A DNA stretch of 40,438 nt from an uncultured Bacteroidaceae bacterium. Lineage in GTDB: Bacteria > Bacteroidota > Bacteroidia > Bacteroidales > Bacteroidaceae. The DNA lies in the NCBI GenBank assembly GCA_905235305.1, contig CAJOLC010000009.1:1-40438 (forward strand). Reading direction: 5' to 3'. This document shows, piece by piece, positions 11,805 to 20,557 of this stretch. The position numbers and the translations under genes are program-made. Each line of letters starts with the position of its first letter. Positions within the stretch are counted from its first letter, which is position 1. The notes beneath the pieces are model-generated. The model was not told the DNA's origin. It did not search any database and worked only from the letters and a program-made list of their open reading frames with translations.

Positions 11805-12954
11805 ATGGAGACTTTCATTCAAATCACCGGCGTGCAATATGACTGCACGGAGGCAGACATCGCTGTCGTGATGACAGAACTGGAGCAGCAAAGACCCGAG
11901 GTGCTGCTCGTCACGGAACAGACTCAGGACTTCGGCATCATCGTGCGCGCCCTCAAAGGCACCACATATCGCGGCGTGGTCAGCCGCTTCGACCTGGAAC
12001 ACATACTCGCCATGATGAGGCACGACGACACGTCGGTCCTCGTGGCGAAGGTGACGGAGACTGACTCCGAAGGGCGCACCGCTGCTGAACGCTTCCGAAG
12101 ACGACCGACGGCTCGACGTCAGCCTCAAAGTAGCAATGGCAGAACTCAAGCGGAACGGAAGCATCGACAAGGAAACACTCCTGGACCACCTGAGCCGCAT
12201 CCTCGAGCTCGCCAAGTGGGACGTCAGCCGAGAAACACAAGCACAGCTCGAACAGATACGCAGGCTCATAAGCAACCACACCGACCAGGACATCCGAGCC
12301 CTCGCGCCCAGCCTCCGGCACACACTCTCTGCCCTGGGCAGCAAGAAACGCACCCGAGAATTCCAGGAGATACGCCTGCCCGAACTCTGCCGGAGCACAG
12401 AGGCCGAACAGATGCACCGCCAGTGGTGCGCCTTCCACAAAGCCGAGCTGACAGACATAGGGCTATGGCAAAAGTCCATCACGCAGCAACTGGAAACCAT
12501 CGAGGCCTGCCTCCTCCGCCTTCCCGCCGACCTCTGCTACCAGAAAGACCAGTTCGGAGAACTCATGCACCGGCTCATCTACCTCAACATACCGCGCCGC
12601 AAACTCCTGATGATGCAATCAGCCCTCGTCCTGCGGCAGTGTCTGCGACGCCAACTGGGACTGTCCGACCCCGACTCCACAAGCCACCTCGACAAGACGG
12701 AACGCGACACGATACTGAAACTCGCACCCATCTTCTACGGAAACACCGACGATGCCCGCAACTTCCTCCTGATTGCAAAGGGACAGAAACCATCGGACAT
12801 CACATCGCTCGTCACACTGTGGGTCAGGGACAAACGCATCAGCGCCGCCAACTGCCACCGTCCGCTCTGGACCATCCTCCACGAGGCAGGCATCTACACA
12901 GCCACCGAATCCAACTGGAACATGCACCTGGACATCAGGAAGGCCTGGCGATGA
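11805..12954 (+). pseudogene. Unrecognised protein interrupted by a one-base frameshift
   Basis: I do not recognise this family. The first part (11805 to about 12074) encodes METFIQITGVQYDCTEADIAVVMTELEQ and RGVVSRFDLEHILAMMRHD, which loosely recalls a HIRAN-type domain (weak). After the run GGG at 12072-12074 this frame turns into Arg/Pro/Gln-rich nonsense, while the +1 frame gives a clean continuation, APLLNASEDDRRLDVSLKVAMAELKRNGSID, through to a stop at 12954. Removing one G yields a single protein of about 382 aa. Its second part (about 272 aa from an internal ATG at 12136) is helical and charged, ending NWNMHLDIRKAWR; no catalytic motif is seen. The 3' end overlaps the convergent RecQ gene by 20 bp. 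A real inactivating mutation, a sequencing error, or translation of the second part alone from 12136 are all possible. Confidence 0.6.
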
Positions 12955-14839
12955 CGAGCCAAGGCCCGTCAAAGGAAATCTCGCCGCAGGCACGCATCCC
13001 GTCGATGACCTCCTCAAGGAGCGCAGGACTGAAACCGCCAAGGTCGATCTCATAAGCATTGCGAGGACCCTCACGAAGCTGGCCGAGGATGTGATTCCTC
13101 AGAGCCTCCTTTTCCGACGCAGGCTGCGGCACCCCCTCACCCCTGCGGATGCAGACATCGCAGATGCCGCAATCGTGGTCCGCTTCCTCACCGAAATAGC
13201 GCAGCAGCATACGGCTGCGACAGCAATCGCAATCCTCCTCGGCATACGCCAACATCGCCCCCATGCGCTCCTCATAATGCCTGCGTCGCTCCTCGTAGAC
13301 TTGCCGCGGAAGGTTCACCCTCTCCTTATCGACTCGACGCGTGCGGAAGGTGACGCAAGGCAAATGCTTTCGGGGAATAAACGAAATGAGATGAAGCTTC
13401 GACAGACGAATGAAGGTTTGGTAAACATCGTCCACCGAAACACCCGTCTCACTGCTCAGCAAGCCCTCGTCGATATAGACATAATCGACGAAGATGCCGC
13501 CATAATGACGCAACACAGACAGGACAATGCGCTCCTCCGACGGGAAGAGCGCAGCGAAAAGCTCGCCTCGGGAAACATCTATACGCAGTCGGCTGGATGC
13601 CTCCTCCTCGTCGCGATACTCGATGTAGCCAGCCTTGTCCAGCAAGTCGAGCGCACTGACGAGCGTAGTCGGGTAATAGCCAAAGACGGTGCAGAACCTT
13701 TCGAGATTGAACTCACGCATGACGTTCATGCCCTCCCCCTCGGCAATACCCAGGAAGCAGCACAGTAACTCGTAAGCCCCACGCACATAATCGAGCTCAG
13801 GGAACTGCTGCGACAGCCGACGCGACGCCCTCTGTCGCTCGTTCCCCAACGTCAGCAGAATAGCATGAGCCTTCTGCCCGTCGCGACCCGCACGCCCAGC
13901 CTCCTGGAAGTAGGCCTCTATGGAATCCGGCACATCAGCATGAAGCACCAGACGCACATCGGGCTTGTCGATGCCCATGCCAAAGGCGTTGGTCGCCACC
14001 ATAATGCGGAACTCGTCGCGCCGCCACCTTTCCTGACGCTCGTTCTTCTGTACGGCATTCAAGCCAGCATGATAGAACGTGGCAGAGTAACCTGATGCGT
14101 TGAGCTGTTCGGCCAGTTCCTTGCACTTCCTCCGGCTGCGGGTATAGACGATGCAACAGCCTGGGAACTCCTGCAAAGCACGTATGATGCCCTGCAGCAC
14201 CTCGTCTTCCCGCCTCACGATGTATGCCAGGTTGCTTCGTGCAAAGCTCATCTGCAGGACATTCTCCTCGCTGAACAGGAGCTTCTGCTGTATGTCTCTT
14301 ACCACCTTAGGCGTGGCCGTGGCCGTGAGCGCAAGGATGGGACGGTCGGGGAAGAACTCCCGAATCCTCGATATCTCCAGATAAGACGGACGGAAATCAT
14401 AGCCCCATTGGCAGATGCAATGCGCCTCGTCGACCGTTACAAAACTGACCTTCATGCGGCTCAGCTTATTGAGGAACAGCTTGCTCCCAAGTCTTTCGGG
14501 CGAGACATACAGGAACTTGTAGGCACCGAATATGCCGTTGTCCAGGATGCTCAGCACCTCGTCGTGCGACATATAGCCGGTGATGTAGGCAGCCTTTATG
14601 CCGCGTCGCTTCAAGGCCTCAACCTGGTCCTTCATCAAAGAGATAAGCGGCGTAATGACAAGGCAGATGCCCGGCATGGCAAGGGCAGGCACCTGGAACG
14701 TTATACTCTTGCCCCCGCCCGTCGGCATCAGGCAGAGCGTGTCGCGCCCCGCAGCTATGCTCTCTATGACATCACGCTGAATGCCACGAAAATCATCATA
14801 GCCCCAGTACTTGCGGAGTATCTCCTGATACCGTGTCAT
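12935..14839 (-). CDS. recQ: RecQ-family ATP-dependent DNA helicase
   Basis: A 634-aa superfamily 2 3'-5' DNA helicase acting in recombination and fork repair. It has the RecQ motif 0 region (YWGYDDFRGIQRDVI, about 11-25), Walker A MPTGGGKS (38-45), DEAH box VDEAHCICQWGYDFRPSY (about 136-153), TATATP, and motifs V-VI (NAFGMGIDKPDVR, QEAGRAGRDG). Unlike E. coli RecQ, the cysteine cluster (CDCC...CGICDVC, about 537-563) comes some 200 residues after the helicase core, behind a winged-helix-like region, and no HRDC domain follows. This is the shorter Bacteroidetes RecQ type, probably a paralogue of the canonical protein. It is the last gene of the long minus-strand train, 8 bp after the EnvC-like gene, and its 3' end overlaps the convergent frameshifted gene. 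Confidence 0.93.
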   Translation of the reverse strand: MTRYQEILRKYWGYDDFRGIQRDVIESIAAGRDTLCLMPTGGGKSITFQVPALAMPGICLVITPLISLMKDQVEALKRRGIKAAYITGYMSHDEVLSILDNGIFGAYKFLYVSPERLGSKLFLNKLSRMKVSFVTVDEAHCICQWGYDFRPSYLEISRIREFFPDRPILALTATATPKVVRDIQQKLLFSEENVLQMSFARSNLAYIVRREDEVLQGIIRALQEFPGCCIVYTRSRRKCKELAEQLNASGYSATFYHAGLNAVQKNERQERWRRDEFRIMVATNAFGMGIDKPDVRLVLHADVPDSIEAYFQEAGRAGRDGQKAHAILLTLGNERQRASRRLSQQFPELDYVRGAYELLCCFLGIAEGEGMNVMREFNLERFCTVFGYYPTTLVSALDLLDKAGYIEYRDEEEASSRLRIDVSRGELFAALFPSEERIVLSVLRHYGGIFVDYVYIDEGLLSSETGVSVDDVYQTFIRLSKLHLISFIPRKHLPCVTFRTRRVDKERVNLPRQVYEERRRHYEERMGAMLAYAEEDCDCCRSRMLLRYFGEEADHDCGICDVCIRRGEGVPQPASEKEALRNHILGQLREGPRNAYEIDLGGFSPALLEEVIDGMRACGEISFDGPWLVIARPS

Positions 14840-14847
14840 AGCCTAAA

Positions 14848-16170
14848 CTACCTGCCTATCCATGCCTCGGGATTGAGTTTGGCAGTCTCCTTGCGCAACT
14901 GGAAATGCAAGGTGCAGTTGCCGCTGCCATCGTCGGCAACCGTTCCCAAGATGTCCTTCGCACGAACCTTCTGCCCTTTCTGCACGATGGTGCTGGAGAG
15001 GTTGCAATAGACGGAGATATAACTGCCGTGACGAACCAGGACGTTTCGGGTGCCGCCGAACTGAAAGACACTCGACACAACACCATCGAAGACCGCACGG
15101 GCACGGGCTCCAGGGCGGCCGATATAGTTTGTGCCCTTATTGTCAAGCTGGACATTCTTCATGCCCGGCACATTGTAAATGCCGAAGCGGCTGCCCAGCA
15201 TGTATTGTCCGGTAATAGGCACAGGCAGACGCCCCTTGTTCTGTTCGAAGGTTCCATTGAGTTGACGGTCGGCTGCAGTAAGCCAGTTGCCCGACTTCGC
15301 TGGCGTGGAAGGCTTCGTCTGCTGCTTCGGGGCAGGTGTCGCGGAAGGTTTCTTGCCCGCTTTCTCTGCGGCTTTTGCTTTACGGGCCGCTTCTTCGGCA
15401 GCCTTCTTACGCGCCTCCTCCTCGGCCTTCTTCCTGGCTTGTTCTATCTCGTAGGCTATTACCTGCTCAATCTTCTTATCGAGGGCCGCTATCTGCTTCT
15501 GCTGTTCTGCCACCTTGCCCTGCAGTCCGCTCTCCTTCTTCTTAAGCCCCGCCACCTTCTGCCGCTCCTTTACTTGCTGCACGTTCAAGTCTTTGCGCTG
15601 CAACATTACCTCGTGCAGGACGCCGTTCTTCTGGCTTTTTGCCGAAAGTAAGAGGTTTTGAGCATCGAGCAACTCTGCCTGTTTCTGCAAGATCTGCTCG
15701 CCGAGATTCTGCTGATAACTGACATATTCATGAGCGAAACGCGCCCTCCTGTACATCTGACTTATAGTCTTTGCTGAAAGGACGAATACTATGGGGTCAT
15801 TGTTAGAGTGCTGCGTCCTGGCATACCGCACGGCGGCTTTGAGGCGCTGGCGTCGTGTACGGACCTCTGCATCCAGCTCCGTGATGTTCTTCTGCAGGCG
15901 GATGATGTCGGCTTCGAGGTCGTCGAGTTCCTTTTCAAGCTGATGGATGCGCGAGAGCCTGTTGTTCATCTGCATCCCGAGGAAGTCTACGTTCTGCTGT
16001 CCTGTCTTCACCTGCTTCCTTGTCTGGTCGAGTTGTGACTTGGATTTCTGCAGTTCAGTCTTCAGTTTAGACTGCTGCTGCTGCAGGTCCTTCACTTTCT
16101 TGCTGTTCTGGGCGGCAAGAGGAAGGGCGATGATAGCACTGAGGAGGAGGACAAGAAGCTTAGTCTTCAT
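14848..16170 (-). CDS. EnvC-like murein hydrolase activator (degenerate M23/LytM)
   Basis: A 440-aa exported protein. The start is the ATG at 16170, which gives a signal peptide (MKTKLLVLLLSAIIALPLAAQ); a longer frame upstream is rejected. Residues about 22-260 form long coiled coils rich in Gln/Lys/Glu, with an Ala/Lys/Glu-rich stretch, then a Pro/Thr/Ser linker and a C-terminal LytM/M23 domain (about 315-440). In that domain the first His-Asp motif reads NVQLDNKGTNY, the tyrosine-His motif reads YCNLSS and the last motif TLHFQLR, so only one of the usual zinc ligands remains. It should therefore activate amidases rather than cut peptidoglycan, like EnvC/NlpD in daughter-cell separation. It is 14 bp after the lipoprotein gene in the same operon. 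Confidence 0.9.
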   Translation of the reverse strand: MKTKLLVLLLSAIIALPLAAQNSKKVKDLQQQQSKLKTELQKSKSQLDQTRKQVKTGQQNVDFLGMQMNNRLSRIHQLEKELDDLEADIIRLQKNITELDAEVRTRRQRLKAAVRYARTQHSNNDPIVFVLSAKTISQMYRRARFAHEYVSYQQNLGEQILQKQAELLDAQNLLLSAKSQKNGVLHEVMLQRKDLNVQQVKERQKVAGLKKKESGLQGKVAEQQKQIAALDKKIEQVIAYEIEQARKKAEEEARKKAAEEAARKAKAAEKAGKKPSATPAPKQQTKPSTPAKSGNWLTAADRQLNGTFEQNKGRLPVPITGQYMLGSRFGIYNVPGMKNVQLDNKGTNYIGRPGARARAVFDGVVSSVFQFGGTRNVLVRHGSYISVYCNLSSTIVQKGQKVRAKDILGTVADDGSGNCTLHFQLRKETAKLNPEAWIGR

Positions 16171-16184
16171 ATCTGCGTAGGGTA

Positions 16185-16847
16185 TTACCTGGTCAGTTCC
16201 ATTATGCGTGAGAGGAGTCCTTCGACTGAGACTTCCGTATAACGCGACGAGAGTTGTGTGCGCTTCTCCCATTCCGAATCGACCTTCATATTAGTGAGCG
16301 TGAGGTCTGCCTTAATGGTTTTGCTGGCGGTGGGGATTGTTATGTGATGTTTTGTAGGGAAGTTTCTTCCTGCGAGGCTTATGAAGTCTTTGCGCTCCCA
16401 GCCTGGAAGGTCTGTGGCTTTATCGTCCCAGAAGTAGGCCTGAAGGGTATTGAAATCGACATCGGCCTGCCTTAGGAACGACACATCGGCGTAGGATGCC
16501 TTGACGTATTGCCTGCCAACCTTGTCGACGGCCATGAAGTAATCGGGTGTCATTTCGAGTCGCGCCACCTCGATTACGCCGAGGGTGACGAGGGAGAGCT
16601 GTATTACGTCGTTGCGTTTCATACGCAGCGTGCCTCCGAGCGAAGTGCTTCGTCCGCCCGAGGAGAGTTCCATGCGGACCCTGGCAGTAAGGCAGATTGC
16701 CTCCTGCTCAGTAGTATTTGTGGTAGTCGTAGTAGTGGTTGTCTGGTCCGGAACCGTAGTGGCTGTGGTCACGGCCTGCTTTTTGCTGCCGCAGGCGGCG
16801 AGCAGGAGGAGCAGCAGCAGTATGTGGAGTCGTATGATTAGCTTCAT
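16185..16847 (-). CDS. DUF4292-type outer-membrane lipoprotein
   Basis: A 220-aa lipoprotein. The N-terminus has a lipobox (LLLLLLLAAC, Cys at about 19) followed by GSKK and a Thr-rich tract (about residues 27-46) that probably serves as a tether. The rest is beta-rich: ARVRMELSSGGRSTSLGGTLRMKRNDVIQLSLVTLGVIEVARLEMTPDYFMAVDKVGRQYVKASY, like the LolA/LppX-related fold of DUF4292 proteins, which in Bacteroidetes sit between a TPR protein and an EnvC-like peptidase as here. A role in envelope lipid or lipoprotein handling is inferred from fold and context only. It is 9 bp after the TPR gene. Confidence 0.85.
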   Translation of the reverse strand: MKLIIRLHILLLLLLLAACGSKKQAVTTATTVPDQTTTTTTTTNTTEQEAICLTARVRMELSSGGRSTSLGGTLRMKRNDVIQLSLVTLGVIEVARLEMTPDYFMAVDKVGRQYVKASYADVSFLRQADVDFNTLQAYFWDDKATDLPGWERKDFISLAGRNFPTKHHITIPTASKTIKADLTLTNMKVDSEWEKRTQLSSRYTEVSVEGLLSRIMELTR

Positions 16848-16856
16848 TGTGTTTAC

Positions 16857-18572
16857 CTATTTAATATATTTCTTGCGCTTGATCTTCTTCTTGAGCAGAG
16901 GCGTGCAGGTGCCGTCGTCTTTCTGTTTGGCGAGTTTCCAGAGTCGGAGCGCCGTTTCGGATTCGCCGAGGCAGGCATATATGTCGCCGGCATGCTCGAG
17001 GAGGTTGCCCATGAGCTGCTCGTCGGAGAGGAGCTCTTCGTCTGTTTTCTGGGGGTTGACGACCTTGTCCATGTACGAACGGGCATGCGTGTAGTCCTCT
17101 TTCTTGAAGAGTATCCAGGCGTATGTATCGAGGTAGGTGATGTTGTCCGGCTCTTTTCGTATGGTTCGGTAGCTCATTTCCTCGGCCCGGTCAAGCTGTT
17201 CCTCCTTGAGGCTGAGGTAGTAGGCATAGTTGTTGAGGCACATGATGTTGTCCTCCATATAGACCAGCGACGAGTCGTAAGCAGCGAAGGCTTCGGTCTC
17301 CTTCTGTTGTTGATAGTAGATGTCACCCAGCACTCCGAACACGTTCGACACGAGTTGTGGGGCGACGAACTCTGTTCGGGCGCGCAGTCCTTGCAGCAGG
17401 ACGTCGGTTGCATCCGTGAGTTTCTTCTGCTCGGCCAGTGCCATGCCGAGGTAGTAAGCATAGGCTATCTCCTCGGGATGGTAGTTGAGTCCGCGGCGGC
17501 TGATGTCTTCCACGCCCTTGTCGTCGTTCTTCTCTGCATAGTATTGCAGCAGTTCGCGGAGTGCCGTCTCGTTGCCCGGGTCCACTTCGAGCACTTTCCG
17601 CATGGTCTCGCAGACGGTTTCTCGGGGTTGCTTCCTGTAGACCTGATAGGCGGCCTTCATGATGAGCACCTGAGCATCCTGCTGTGGGCGGGCGATGAGT
17701 GTGTCGAAGGCGACTTCGAGCCGCGGTGCGTATGTCGAGTCGTTGTGTACGTCGGCGAGATACGATTGCAGGAGGAGGAGGCGGAGCTGTGTCGGGGAGT
17801 CGGCGAGCAACAGCAATGAGTCGCGCATTGCACCGTACTGGTCCTCCTGCCTGCTGTCGCGCAGGTAGTCCAGCGTGGCAAGCTGGAGGTTCGTGTTTGT
17901 CGGCTCTTTCTGCCGCACCTCGTCGTATATCTGGAGGGCCCTGACGGTATCGCCGGCCTGCATGTACTGGCTGCCTACGACCACGCGGAGGTTCATGTCG
18001 TGCGGGGCATCGTTGCTGAGTGTCTCGAGCTGCACGAAGGCCGAGTCCAGCTGCCCTTTCTCCTTGTAGAGCCTGAACTTCTCGACGGTCACCGGCGGAC
18101 TGAAGCCTTCGAGCAGCTCGATGCGGTCGAGCACTCCGATGGCCTTGTCCGTGTCGCCGACAGTGCTGTAGAGTTGTGCCAGCTGCGAGAGTATGTCGCT
18201 TCGCCTTGGCTGGAGCGTCGCCATCTTCTCCAGCACTGGGATGGCCGACTCAGCATCGCGCCTGTTCAGGTAGAGTGCGGCGAGCGTCTCGAGGTAGTAG
18301 GGATTGTTGGCATCGCGTTCCTGTGCCTTCCTGACGTAAGCCGTGCCGATGCTGTCGGCGCGGAGGTATAGGTAGAGCAGGCCGATGTTATAGAGCGCCT
18401 CGGGCGCCTCGGGATTGATGTCGAGGCAATGGCGGTAGAGGTCCATCGCCGACGAGTAATCCTCTGCAAGGCGGCACTTCTCTGCCTCGAGGTAGAAGTA
18501 GTCGAAGTTGGTCTGAGCACTGAGTCCAGACACGCCAAGCAGCAGGGCAAGTATGAAAGATATATGTTTCAA
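16857..18572 (-). CDS. Exported TPR-repeat protein
   Basis: A 571-aa protein with a signal peptide (MKHISFILALLLGVSGLSAQ) and tetratricopeptide repeats over almost the whole mature part, for example SAMDLYRHCLDINPEAPEALYNIGLLYLYL, DKAIGVLDRIELLEG and EAFAAYDSSLVYMEDNIMCLNNYAYYLS. TPRs bind other proteins; here it probably works in the periplasm with the lipoprotein and EnvC-like protein encoded next. The start codon is TTG (18570-18572): a stop lies four codons upstream in frame and no ATG or GTG is available before the signal peptide, so the unusual start is forced. A 22-bp repeat array fills the upstream spacer, and no consensus promoter is seen there, so transcription may come from dut. 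Confidence 0.88.
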   Translation of the reverse strand: MKHISFILALLLGVSGLSAQTNFDYFYLEAEKCRLAEDYSSAMDLYRHCLDINPEAPEALYNIGLLYLYLRADSIGTAYVRKAQERDANNPYYLETLAALYLNRRDAESAIPVLEKMATLQPRRSDILSQLAQLYSTVGDTDKAIGVLDRIELLEGFSPPVTVEKFRLYKEKGQLDSAFVQLETLSNDAPHDMNLRVVVGSQYMQAGDTVRALQIYDEVRQKEPTNTNLQLATLDYLRDSRQEDQYGAMRDSLLLLADSPTQLRLLLLQSYLADVHNDSTYAPRLEVAFDTLIARPQQDAQVLIMKAAYQVYRKQPRETVCETMRKVLEVDPGNETALRELLQYYAEKNDDKGVEDISRRGLNYHPEEIAYAYYLGMALAEQKKLTDATDVLLQGLRARTEFVAPQLVSNVFGVLGDIYYQQQKETEAFAAYDSSLVYMEDNIMCLNNYAYYLSLKEEQLDRAEEMSYRTIRKEPDNITYLDTYAWILFKKEDYTHARSYMDKVVNPQKTDEELLSDEQLMGNLLEHAGDIYACLGESETALRLWKLAKQKDDGTCTPLLKKKIKRKKYIK

Positions 18573-18600
18573 TTTCTCAGGTTAGTAATGGGGTTCTCAA

Positions 18601-18710
18601 GGTATTAGTATCCATGAGCCAAGGTAATAGTATTCATGAGCCAAGGTAATAGTATTCTTGGACCAAGGTAATAGTATTCTTGGACCAAGGTAATAGTATG
18701 CCTTCCTCGG
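18601..18710. repeat. 22-bp tandem array R4 (GGTAATAGTATTCAT type)
   Basis: Five units start at 18601, 18623, 18645, 18667 and 18689 (period 22 bp); the third and fourth are identical. Each reads GGTAATAGTATTC plus ATGAGCCAA or TTGGACCAA; the fifth decays in its second half. Reverse-complemented, the unit matches array R1 (GGCT(C)ATGAATACTATT shared). It lies between the dut stop (18727) and the TPR start (18572), just inside the otherwise tightly packed gene train. Confidence 0.88.
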
Positions 18711-18726
18711 ACCCCCTCGGGATGTT

Positions 18727-19161
18727 TTATTTCGTTCCGCTATGGCCGAAGCCGCCAGCACCTCTTTCCGTCTCCGACAACACCTCCACGGGCTCCCACT
18801 CAGCCTGCTCGTGGCGTGCTATCACCATTTGTGCGATGCGTTCGCCATCGGCAATCGTGAAGGGTTTCTCGGAGAGGTTGACCAGGATGACGCATATTTC
18901 GCCGCGATAGTCGGCGTCTATGGTGCCGGGAGTATTCAGCACGGTGATGCCATGCTTTATGGCTAAGCCGCTGCGGGGACGCACCTGCGCCTCGAATCCC
19001 GGCGGCAAGGCCATGAAGAGACCCGTGGGTACAAGGCACCGCTCGAGCGGCTTCAGCTCGATGGGCAACTCTATGTTTGCACGGAGGTCGACGCCTGCCG
19101 ACTGCGGCGTGGCATACTGAGGCAGCGGATGATGGCTGCGGTTGATTATCTGTACTTTCAT
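18727..19161 (-). CDS. dut: Deoxyuridine 5'-triphosphate nucleotidohydrolase (dUTPase)
   Basis: Hydrolyses dUTP to dUMP and pyrophosphate, which keeps uracil out of DNA and supplies dTMP synthesis. The 144-aa protein is of normal trimeric dUTPase length. All five motifs can be seen: AGVDLRA (I), RPRSGLA (II, catalytic region with Ser/Arg), [11 protein letters not shown] (III, with the catalytic Asp), ERIAQMVI (IV) and the C-terminal arm [10 protein letters not shown] (V). The ATG at 19161 is chosen; the longer open frame upstream has no dUTPase sequence. It lies 14 bp after dgt, so both dNTP-cleaning enzymes are in one transcript. Confidence 0.97.
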   Translation of the reverse strand: MKVQIINRSHHPLPQYATPQSAGVDLRANIELPIELKPLERCLVPTGLFMALPPGFEAQVRPRSGLAIKHGITVLNTPGTIDADYRGEICVILVNLSEKPFTIADGERIAQMVIARHEQAEWEPVEVLSETERGAGGFGHSGTK

Positions 19162-19175
19162 TGGGTTATATGTTA

Positions 19176-20543
19176 TTATACGGCAGGTAGGCTCATGCCG
19201 TTTATTTTGCGGTAAAGGTCGAGCGCATAGACGTCGGTCATCCCCGAGATGTAGTCCAGGACGGCCATGATTCGCCCGTAGAGAGTAGGCGCCAGGATGT
19301 CGTACTGCGTGCTGACGCGATTGATGAGGAGGCGCGAGAAGGCACGGTCGGAATGCGTGGCCGCCTGCACCATCAGGTCGGTCAGGGTCGTGATAACCTT
19401 GTATCCGGCTATCTCTATATCCACCACATCCTTGCAATGATATATCTTACCATAGGCCACACGCACGCATTGCTCGTATGCCTCACGCGGAAGGTCGTCG
19501 ATGTGCTCTATGAGGGAACCCTCGAAGGTGCCGCTCAGGATGGCCTGCTCATGCTTCAGAAAGACCTGGACACACTGCTGCTCCAGGCAGTTGATGACGC
19601 AAGAACGGAGATAGACAATCTGCTCGTTGACGTCGTCCACCAGCTGATTCATGCGCTTCTTGATGTGTTGCTGCTGCTCCGGAGTAAAGTAGGCGAGGAA
19701 AAGCCGCTTGGTCTCTTCGGTCGTGAGGAGTTTTAACTTGTGGGCATCCTCGATGTCCATGATCTCGTAACAAATGTCGTCCGCAGCCTCGACGAGGTAA
19801 ACAAGCGGATAACGGGCATAACGGACCGCCCCCTTCGGAGCAGGAAGTTTGATGATGCCCAGCTCTTTGGCTATCGTCTCATAGTCCTTCACCTCGCTGC
19901 GGAAGAAGCCGAACTTGCGCTTGTCGCCTGCCAGGTCGGACGTGAAAGGGTACTTCACGATGCTCGCCAGCGTGCTGTACGTCATGACGAAACCGCCCTT
20001 CCTGCGCCCCTTGAAGTGGTGCGTGAGCAGACGGAAAGCATTGGCATTGCCCTCGAAGTGTATGATGTCCTGCCACTGTTGCGGCGAGATGCCGTCGCCC
20101 GTCTCGGGGCAGATGTAGTCCCTCAGGAATTGCCCGTCGCCTTCACTAAAGTAAGTTCCTATAGCCGTCTCGCCACTATGACCGAAGGGAGGGTTGCCCA
20201 TGTCGTGAGCAAGGCAGGCGGCCGAGACGATGCTGCCCAGTTCGGTGAAGTGCGTACTGTAGAGCTCGGGGTGATTCTTCAGGATGAGGCGGCTGATGTC
20301 GTTGCCCAAGCTGCGTCCCACACTGCTCACCTCGAGGCTATGCGTCAGCCTATTGTGCACGAAGATGCTGCCCGGCAGGGGAAAGACTTGCGTCTTGTTC
20401 TGCAAACGCCGAAAGGGAGCTGAGAAGATGAGGCGGTCGAAGTCGCGCTGGAACTCCGTCCGGTCGTCACTACGCTGCTGCATTCCCTCCTGCCCGAGGC
20501 GCTGGTTGGAGAGCAACGTCTCCCACTTCATCATCTCTTCCAT
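19176..20543 (-). CDS. dgt: Deoxyguanosinetriphosphate triphosphohydrolase (HD domain)
   Basis: Cleaves dGTP (in some members other dNTPs) to the nucleoside and triphosphate, lowering the dNTP pool. The 455-aa protein has the dGTPase start [31 protein letters not shown], then the HD metal motif: [10 protein letters not shown] (His) and [16 protein letters not shown] (HD), and a later Asp in [15 protein letters not shown]. Length agrees with the non-E. coli dGTPase group. The ATG at 20543 is followed by two more Met at codons 4-5, any of which could serve. It is 14 bp after glsB and 14 bp before dut. Confidence 0.95.
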   Translation of the reverse strand: MEEMMKWETLLSNQRLGQEGMQQRSDDRTEFQRDFDRLIFSAPFRRLQNKTQVFPLPGSIFVHNRLTHSLEVSSVGRSLGNDISRLILKNHPELYSTHFTELGSIVSAACLAHDMGNPPFGHSGETAIGTYFSEGDGQFLRDYICPETGDGISPQQWQDIIHFEGNANAFRLLTHHFKGRRKGGFVMTYSTLASIVKYPFTSDLAGDKRKFGFFRSEVKDYETIAKELGIIKLPAPKGAVRYARYPLVYLVEAADDICYEIMDIEDAHKLKLLTTEETKRLFLAYFTPEQQQHIKKRMNQLVDDVNEQIVYLRSCVINCLEQQCVQVFLKHEQAILSGTFEGSLIEHIDDLPREAYEQCVRVAYGKIYHCKDVVDIEIAGYKVITTLTDLMVQAATHSDRAFSRLLINRVSTQYDILAPTLYGRIMAVLDYISGMTDVYALDLYRKINGMSLPAV

Positions 20544-20557
20544 CGCTATGAACGCCT

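Noticed and set aside
10932..12954. Prophage or mobile island starting at the S24 regulator
   Set aside because: No integrase, structural phage gene, tRNA site or direct repeat borders were seen around it.
16171..16272. Longer N-terminus of the EnvC-like protein
   Set aside because: It would bury the signal peptide and it overlaps the lipoprotein gene.
18601..18710. CRISPR array
   Set aside because: The 22-bp units follow one another with no unique spacers and there are no cas genes; the same holds for the other six arrays.
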